A DNA stretch of 64,000 bases, from contig CANQHV010000004.1 of assembly GCA_947624005.1 (NCBI GenBank), positions 1 to 64,000 on the forward strand, given 5' to 3'. Shown piece after piece: positions 58,183 to 64,000 of the stretch. The translations under genes and the position numbers were made by a program. The notes below the pieces were generated by a model that ran no database searches, was not told where the DNA came from, and saw nothing but the letters and a program-made list of their open reading frames with translations. Origin of the DNA: an uncultured Clostridia bacterium. GTDB lineage: Bacteria; Bacillota; Clostridia; Christensenellales; Borkfalkiaceae. Each line of letters starts with the position of its first letter. The first letter of the stretch is position 1.

Positions 58183-58485
58183 TCAATTCTTTCCGTCGGC
58201 GAACTCGTCGGCTTCGGACTGGTAGAAAGCGAACACCTCTTCGAGCAACGCCTCGTCCTCGACGGGTTCGAGAACTTCGTCCTTTTCGTTAAGTCTGAAA
58301 ATCAGCACCTCGTCGTCGGCGAGGTCGGCGTTGGGTTCGGCGGCAAGCAAAAGGGTGTATTTTTCGCCCTTGTACTCGGTAACGTCCAGAAGTTTGAATT
58401 TTACCGTCTTCCCCGCGTCGTCGATAAGCTCTATAATTCCGTCTTCGAGTTCTTCTTCGTCTTCTTTCCGCTCTTTTTCCGTCAT
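58183..58485 (-). CDS. DUF1292-family protein
   Basis: GKTVKFKLLDVTEYKGEKYTLLLAAEPNADLADDEVLIFRLNEKDE. Confidence 0.8.
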   Translation of the reverse strand: MTEKERKEDEEELEDGIIELIDDAGKTVKFKLLDVTEYKGEKYTLLLAAEPNADLADDEVLIFRLNEKDEVLEPVEDEALLEEVFAFYQSEADEFADGKN

Positions 58486-58495
58486 AATTTCTCCT

Positions 58496-58918
58496 TCAAG
58501 TCGATTTTTTTATCGCCGCCAGATAGCCGTCGAGGATATTTGCGGCGGCAAGCGCGTCTACGTAATTTTTGCGCTTTTCGCGGCTCATTCCCTCGGATAT
58601 AAGCGTTTCGTGCGCCATTTGTGTGGTAAAACGTTCGTCGCAGCACTCGACGGGAATATTCAGCCTTTTTTCAAGCTCCGCGATAAACCGACGGGTTTTG
58701 ACCGTCTGCACCGACTCGGTGCCGTCGAAATTCACGGGAAGCCCGCAAATTACTTTTGTCGCGCCCTTTTCGCGGATTATCTTTACTATTCCGTCGAGGT
58801 CGGCGGCAAGATTTTTGCGCGTATACGTCGTCGAGGGCAAAGCGTAGGTGTTGAACGGGTCCGAAATTGCCACGCCTATGCGCTTGTCGCCCACGTCGAG
58901 AGCCACATACCTTTCCAT
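58496..58918 (-). CDS. ruvX: Putative Holliday junction resolvase RuvX/YqgF
   Basis: ALDVGDKRIGVAISDPFNTYALP, VICGLPVNFDG, DERFTTQMAHETL. Confidence 0.94.
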   Translation of the reverse strand: MERYVALDVGDKRIGVAISDPFNTYALPSTTYTRKNLAADLDGIVKIIREKGATKVICGLPVNFDGTESVQTVKTRRFIAELEKRLNIPVECCDERFTTQMAHETLISEGMSREKRKNYVDALAAANILDGYLAAIKKST

Positions 58919-59002
58919 AGCGTAAGTATAACATATCCGCCGACGTTTTTCAAGCGTTTTTAAAGAGTATTGCCGCCGCAGGTGCTCCGCGGCGGCAATC
59001 GG

Positions 59003-59200
59003 TCAGTTTTTCTGCGCTTTCTGTGCTTGCGACTTGTCTTTCTGTTCAAGTTCTTCAAGCTTGTTGTCGATATACTGTTCGGCTTTCTGCATCAGGTCCT
59101 CCTGATTCTTTTTTATAAGATTGCGAAGCTTACAGTTGTTGGCAACGATAACCGCGCCGCCCGCCATACCTATGGCGAGCCCGATAATAAACTTATCCAT
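59003..59200 (-). CDS. Small single-TM hypothetical protein
   Basis: MDKFIIGLAIGMAGGAVIVANNCKLRNLIKKNQEDLMQKAEQYIDNKLEELEQKDKSQAQKAQKN. Confidence 0.65.
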   Translation of the reverse strand: MDKFIIGLAIGMAGGAVIVANNCKLRNLIKKNQEDLMQKAEQYIDNKLEELEQKDKSQAQKAQKN

Positions 59201-59326
59201 TTTCTCTCCTTACGGGGTTCACCCCGTTATAAGTATGAGAAAATAAAAGCGCGCTATGAATGTAAAAATTTGTATTAAACCGTTTTGCCCGTCTTTACAA
59301 GCGCCGCGCCGTCCGCCCAAAGGGCG

Positions 59327-59893
59327 TCAATCTCTTTTTCGGTCATACGCGAAAAGACTTATTAAAACTACCGCCGCGGGAACTATTATAAGTTGCAGAT
59401 ACAGCCCCGTAAGCCCCGCCTGAACGGACGTCCAGAGTTCGGAAAAACTCCTGCCCGCTATAAGATTATAGATTACGTACGCCGTTCTGCCCGCCGCCTG
59501 CGCCGCCGCGACCGCGGGGAACGCAAGCCATACGTTTTTGCGGATTTTTTCGGACAGAAGCCCCGTCACAAGACCGTACAGACCTATTTCTATAGTCATA
59601 TAAGGAAGTCTTTGAACCGCGGGCATAGCCGAGCCCATAAAAAGCGACGTGAACCCGAAGCTGAAAACGGGCGAAAGAACGCCTACGCCAAGCCCCCAAC
59701 GCCAGCCGAGCAGACAGCCCGCAAGGAGCGCGGGCGCGTACATCGGCATATACGTCGTGCCCGCCTGCACGCCTCCCGCCGCGTGCGCTATCTGCGGCAG
59801 AACCGCCGCAAGCAATACGCATACGGCGCTTAAAAGCCCCTTTACCGTCAACCTTACGGGCGCGGAAAATTTTTCAAGAACCGAATCGAGCAT
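59327..59893 (-). CDS. ECF transporter S component-like membrane protein
   Basis: About 6 TM; MYAPALLAGCLLGWRWGLGVGVLSPVFSF, EIGLYGLVTGLL. Confidence 0.75.
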   Translation of the reverse strand: MLDSVLEKFSAPVRLTVKGLLSAVCVLLAAVLPQIAHAAGGVQAGTTYMPMYAPALLAGCLLGWRWGLGVGVLSPVFSFGFTSLFMGSAMPAVQRLPYMTIEIGLYGLVTGLLSEKIRKNVWLAFPAVAAAQAAGRTAYVIYNLIAGRSFSELWTSVQAGLTGLYLQLIIVPAAVVLISLFAYDRKRD

Positions 59894-59895
59894 AT

Positions 59896-62550
59896 TTACC
59901 TCCCGGACCGCGCGCTTTTTGCGGCGCGGTTATGCTTTACGGATTTATTATAACGCTTACGGCGCGACAAGTCAAGCCCCCCGAACCTGCGCGAGGCGCG
60001 GCGCACCGCAAATTTGTAAAGTTCGGCTACGGGAACCACCGAAAGGGGCGCAAGCAACGCCAAGGCCCACTGCGCGGCGTTCATATGCGCCAACCCGAAC
60101 GCGGGCGCGAGCGGGCTTACGCATAAAATAACGTTTAAAATCACGCCCGCCGCCACCGTGACGTCCAGAATAACGTTTTTGAAAATCCCCGTCTTCAGAA
60201 CCGACGCGCTTTCGGAACGTATGTTGAAAGCGTGGAACAGCTCGGCAAAGGATATGGTCATAAACGCGAGCGTCGTCGCTATGGCGTTGCCCCAGAGTTT
60301 AAGCCCCAAAGCGAACACTCCGACCGTTAAAACCGTCATATATATGCCGAAAAACAGCATATTCGCCACGCTGCGCTTTGAAAAAAGACTTTTTTCGGCG
60401 CGCTCGGGCGGGCGGGTCATTATATCCTCTTCCTCGCGCTCCGCGCCCAAAGCGAGGACGGGGAACGAGTCGGTTATAAGGTTCAGCCATAAAAGTTGAG
60501 TGGACGCGAAAAACGCGTATTTCGGGAAAAATACAGCCGCAAAAAGTATCGCAAGCACTTCGGCGAGGTTGGTGGACAGAAAAAAGCGCACGGTTTTGCG
60601 GACGTTTTCGGAAATTCTGCGCCCCTCGCGCACGGCGGCGACTATTGTCGGGAAATTATCGTCCGCAATCACCATATCCGAGGCGGACTTGGTAACTTCC
60701 GCGCCCGATATCCCCATCGCTATGCCTATATCCGCGCTCTTCACGCTTGGAGCGTCGTTCACGCCGTCGCCCGTCATAGCCACCACTTTGCCGCGCTTTT
60801 GCAACGCCCGGACTATGACGTTTTTATGCCTCGGGGAAACGCGGGCGAACACGCTTGACGAAAGTATCGCCTTTTCGCGCTCGCGCGAGTTCATTTTATC
60901 GAGTTCGTCGCCCGATATTACCTCTTTTTCGTCCGAGGCTATGCCGAGGGCGGACGCTATCGCAAACGCCGTCCGCACGTGGTCGCCCGTTATCATTACC
61001 GTTTTTATGCCCGCCGCCTTACATTCGGCGACAGCCTCTTTAACGCCCTCTTTAAGCTCGTCGCGAAGCCCCGCAAGCCCCGTAAATATAAGATTTTCCT
61101 CTTTTATTCCGCCGCCCGTATACGCACATTCGGCAAACCCGAGAACGCGCAGGGCTTTCGCCGCCATTTCGTCGCACTGCCCGAAAATCGCGCGCCTGTC
61201 CTGCTCGGTAATTGGTCTTACGCCCGAAAACGTCGATATATATGCGCACTTTTTAATTAAAACGTCGGGCGCGCCCTTGGAATATACCCGCGCGCCGTCC
61301 GCGCATTCCACGGCGACGGACATCATTTTACGCTCGGAGGAAAACGCCTCTTCGGCAAGGCGCGCGCCCTGCGCGGCGCACCCCCTTTCGTCGGCGTAAT
61401 TTTTAAGAGCTGTTTCGGTGGGGTCGCCGACGTATTTGCCGCGCTCGCCCTTGACGTCCGAACACGCCTGCATACACTTTAAAATTTTTTCCTCGTCGGC
61501 GGCGCGCACCTCGACTACTTTCATTTTGTTTCGGGTAAGCGTGCCCGTCTTGTCCGAACATATTACCGAACAGCCGCCCAAAGTTTCGACCGACTGCAAT
61601 TTGCGTATAACCACTTTTTTGCGGCTCATCTTCTGCACGCCCATAGCCATTATAATAGTGACGACGGCGGGCAGACCTTCGGGGATTGCCGCGACCGCGA
61701 TGGCGACGGCCGTCATAAAGTTAGGCATAAGACCGTCGCGGCGCACGAACACGCCGAGCGCGAACACGAACGCGGTTATGAAAAGCACGAATACCGTAAG
61801 GATTTTTCCGAGTTTATTAAGCGTTTTTTCAAGCGGGGTAAGCGTTTTTTTGTTTTCGCCTATTATAGAGGCTATCGCGCCTATTTCGGTAGCCATACCC
61901 GTAGCGTAAACCACCGCCTCGCAACTGCCGCGGACGACGAAAGTGGAATTATATATGCAATTTTCCCTGCCCGAAAGGGGCGCGTTCTTTTTAAGCGTAC
62001 GGGAATTTTTAGCCACCGCGGCGGATTCGCCCGTAAGCGCGCTTTCGTCTACGTACAGCGAGCGGCTTTCGAGAATTCTGCAATCGGCGGGCACCACGTC
62101 GCCCTCGGAAAGCAGTACTATATCTCCCGCCGTCACGTCCTCGGACGGCACGCTCGAAACCCTGCCGTCCCGCCTTACGTTGACGTTGCACGCCGACATT
62201 TTTTTAAGGCTTTCGATAGCTTTGTCCGCGCGGAACTGCTGTATCGCGCCGACGACGGCGTTAAGTATCACTATAAAAACTATAATACCCGTGTCGGTCA
62301 GGTCGCCGACGTCTTTCGAAATATAGGCTATGACCCCCGAAACTACCGCCGCGGCGATTAAAAGAATGGTCATAAGGTCTTTGAACTGCGAAAAAAACAA
62401 GGCGGCAAAGCCCCTTTTTCTGCCCTCGTCGAGGACGTTTTTACCGCCCTCTTCAAGCCTTTTTTCCGCCTCGCCCGACGACAGCCCGTCCCGCGACGAA
62501 CGTAGAATTTCAAGCGACTTTTCGCCGCTTTCCAACCAAAATTCACGCAT
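59896..62550 (-). CDS. Cation-translocating P-type ATPase (P2-type, Ca2+-like)
   Basis: CSDKTGTLTRNKM, AMTGDGVNDAPSVKSADIGIAMG, AAIPEGLPAVVTI; start trimmed to MREFWLESGEKSLEIL. Confidence 0.93.
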   Translation of the reverse strand: MREFWLESGEKSLEILRSSRDGLSSGEAEKRLEEGGKNVLDEGRKRGFAALFFSQFKDLMTILLIAAAVVSGVIAYISKDVGDLTDTGIIVFIVILNAVVGAIQQFRADKAIESLKKMSACNVNVRRDGRVSSVPSEDVTAGDIVLLSEGDVVPADCRILESRSLYVDESALTGESAAVAKNSRTLKKNAPLSGRENCIYNSTFVVRGSCEAVVYATGMATEIGAIASIIGENKKTLTPLEKTLNKLGKILTVFVLFITAFVFALGVFVRRDGLMPNFMTAVAIAVAAIPEGLPAVVTIIMAMGVQKMSRKKVVIRKLQSVETLGGCSVICSDKTGTLTRNKMKVVEVRAADEEKILKCMQACSDVKGERGKYVGDPTETALKNYADERGCAAQGARLAEEAFSSERKMMSVAVECADGARVYSKGAPDVLIKKCAYISTFSGVRPITEQDRRAIFGQCDEMAAKALRVLGFAECAYTGGGIKEENLIFTGLAGLRDELKEGVKEAVAECKAAGIKTVMITGDHVRTAFAIASALGIASDEKEVISGDELDKMNSREREKAILSSSVFARVSPRHKNVIVRALQKRGKVVAMTGDGVNDAPSVKSADIGIAMGISGAEVTKSASDMVIADDNFPTIVAAVREGRRISENVRKTVRFFLSTNLAEVLAILFAAVFFPKYAFFASTQLLWLNLITDSFPVLALGAEREEEDIMTRPPERAEKSLFSKRSVANMLFFGIYMTVLTVGVFALGLKLWGNAIATTLAFMTISFAELFHAFNIRSESASVLKTGIFKNVILDVTVAAGVILNVILCVSPLAPAFGLAHMNAAQWALALLAPLSVVPVAELYKFAVRRASRRFGGLDLSRRKRYNKSVKHNRAAKSARSGR

Positions 62551-62590
62551 ACGGTTATATATTATTCGGCGCGGGAAGAAAAAAGAATAA

Positions 62591-62613
62591 GGGCGCCGAA
62601 GTTTTCGGCGCCC
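62591..62613 (-). terminator. Terminator after flavodoxin-like gene
   Basis: gggcgccgaagttttcggcgccc. Confidence 0.6.
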
Positions 62614-62627
62614 CCTCAATTCTTTCG

Positions 62628-63251
62628 CTATCTTATAAAGTTTGTGCGCACTTTCGGCTCGGCTGCGGGCGGTGTTACGCCCGCCTCTTTTCCCGCACGT
62701 ATGCACTTTAAAATCCACGCCATATTGCGCCCGAGCACGCGCATAACCTGCATACCCTCTTCGTCGCGCCTTACCTCTTCGGGATTGTTGCCGTGCACCA
62801 TATTCCAATAGGTCGAGCAGACCTGCGGCATCTGGTTTATCGAAAAATATTTGCTTAATACGTCGTAGGAAGCCGTAGTTCCCGCGCGCCGCGCCGAAAC
62901 TACCGCCGCGCCCGGTTTATGCGCAAAATATTCGCCGCCCGCGTAAAAAATTCTGTCGAGTACGGCGAGAATCTGACCCGAGGGGTGCGCGTAGTACACG
63001 GGGGTTCCGAATACAAATCCGTCGGCGGTTTTTGCCTTTTCTATAAATTCGTTTACGACGTCGCCGCAAAAGACGCACTTCCCCTTGCCCTTGCAACCGC
63101 CGCAGGACGAACAGTCGCGCACGGGACCCGCGCCCATCTGCACAATCTCGGTTTCGACTCCCTCTTTGTTAAGCGCTTCCGCCACTTCGCAAAGCGCGGT
63201 ATATGTACAGCCGTTTTTCCTCGAACTGCCGTTAAGCATAAGAACCTTCAT
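62628..63251 (-). CDS. Flavodoxin family / NAD(P)H-dependent FMN reductase-like protein
   Basis: VLMLNGSSRKNGCTYTAL, DGFVFGTPVYYAHPSGQILAVLDR. Confidence 0.88.
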   Translation of the reverse strand: MKVLMLNGSSRKNGCTYTALCEVAEALNKEGVETEIVQMGAGPVRDCSSCGGCKGKGKCVFCGDVVNEFIEKAKTADGFVFGTPVYYAHPSGQILAVLDRIFYAGGEYFAHKPGAAVVSARRAGTTASYDVLSKYFSINQMPQVCSTYWNMVHGNNPEEVRRDEEGMQVMRVLGRNMAWILKCIRAGKEAGVTPPAAEPKVRTNFIR

Positions 63252-63255
63252 ATTT

Positions 63256-64000
63256 TCACCTCTTTTTTATTTCCTCTTCCAATTGCTCGGCGTACCTTAC
63301 GGTCGCCATAGCGTCGGCGCAGTATTTGTCCGCGCCTATCGAACGGGCGTATTCCTCGGTTATTACCGCCCCGCCCACAGCCGTTTTACATTCGGAAAGT
63401 TCGGATTTTATAAGCCCGACAGTCTGTTCCATCGCCGCGACGGTCGTAGTCATAAGCGCGGAAAGCCCGACGAGGTCAGCCCCGCATTCTTTCGCCGCTT
63501 TTAAAACCTTTTCGGGCGGAACGTCTTTGCCGAGGTCGAGAACGCAAAAGCCGTAATTTTCAAGCAGCGATTTTACTATGTTCTTTCCGATATCGTGTAC
63601 GTCGCCCTTGACGGTGGCAAGCACTATTTTCAGCTTTTTTTCAACCGCGCCCGCGGGAAGCGCGCGCTTTATAACGTCGAACGCCGCGCCCGCCGCCTCG
63701 GCGCTCATCATAAGCTGGGGAAGATATATCTTCTTTTCTTCGAAGCCCTTGCCTACCTCGTCGAGCGCGGGAACTATATGCCCCTCTATCACCTCGACGG
63801 GCGGTATGGTTTTTAAAAGCGCCGCGGCTTGTTCCGCCGCCCGTTCCTTAAACCCGCGCAGTATGCACTTTTCAAGCCCCGCCTCGCCGACTTTTTCAGC
63901 CTCGCCTAACTTTTCAGCCGACGGCGCAATCGCTTGGGTCGGTTGCACGCGCGAGGCGTAGTCGATATATTCGAGGCACCCCTTGTCGCGACCCGAAAGC
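63256..64000 (-). CDS. Cobalamin-dependent methionine synthase-like protein, C-terminal part (5' end outside window)
   Basis: B12-binding domain KGDVHDIGKNIVKSLLENYGF; frame stays open to the window edge (LSGRDKGCLEYIDYASRVQPTQ), resembling the end of a pterin-binding domain. Confidence 0.75.
   Translation of the reverse strand, partial: LSGRDKGCLEYIDYASRVQPTQAIAPSAEKLGEAEKVGEAGLEKCILRGFKERAAEQAAALLKTIPPVEVIEGHIVPALDEVGKGFEEKKIYLPQLMMSAEAAGAAFDVIKRALPAGAVEKKLKIVLATVKGDVHDIGKNIVKSLLENYGFCVLDLGKDVPPEKVLKAAKECGADLVGLSALMTTTVAAMEQTVGLIKSELSECKTAVGGAVITEEYARSIGADKYCADAMATVRYAEQLEEEIKKR

Overview
This window looks like ordinary chromosome from an anaerobic, Clostridia-like Firmicute. Most genes are on the minus strand. 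Recognisable loci include a membrane pyrophosphatase, a trimeric [FeFe]-hydrogenase operon (HydA, NuoF-like and NuoE-like subunits), a MarR plus heterodimeric ABC exporter operon, and a ROK-Rex-RND operon. There are also nrdDG, a glmS/glmM/LbH cluster with CapD-like and GH4 genes, the rpmG-secE-nusG-rplKAJL cluster with an L10 leader, a two-component system, and two tRNAs. The rightmost part holds LigD/Ku NHEJ genes, Hsp20, rpsB-tsf, a P-type ATPase and a 5'-truncated MetH-like gene. Most plus-strand ORFs in the supplied track are shadow ORFs of GC-rich minus-strand genes. The most unusual stretch is about 24.5-26.3 kb. It has no conventional genes but carries about a dozen different near-perfect hairpins, duplicated segments, and a compact cassette at 25869-26215. 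That cassette has two convergent consensus promoters, a shared central bidirectional terminator, an inverted-repeated 5' leader and a strongly SD-preceded 38-codon ORF. It resembles a type I toxin-antitoxin layout, but the peptide is not one I recognise. A second candidate is an AT-rich, 813-codon-ORF metallophosphoesterase gene (48945-51335) next to two tRNAs. All homology statements come from reading the sequence; no database search was run.
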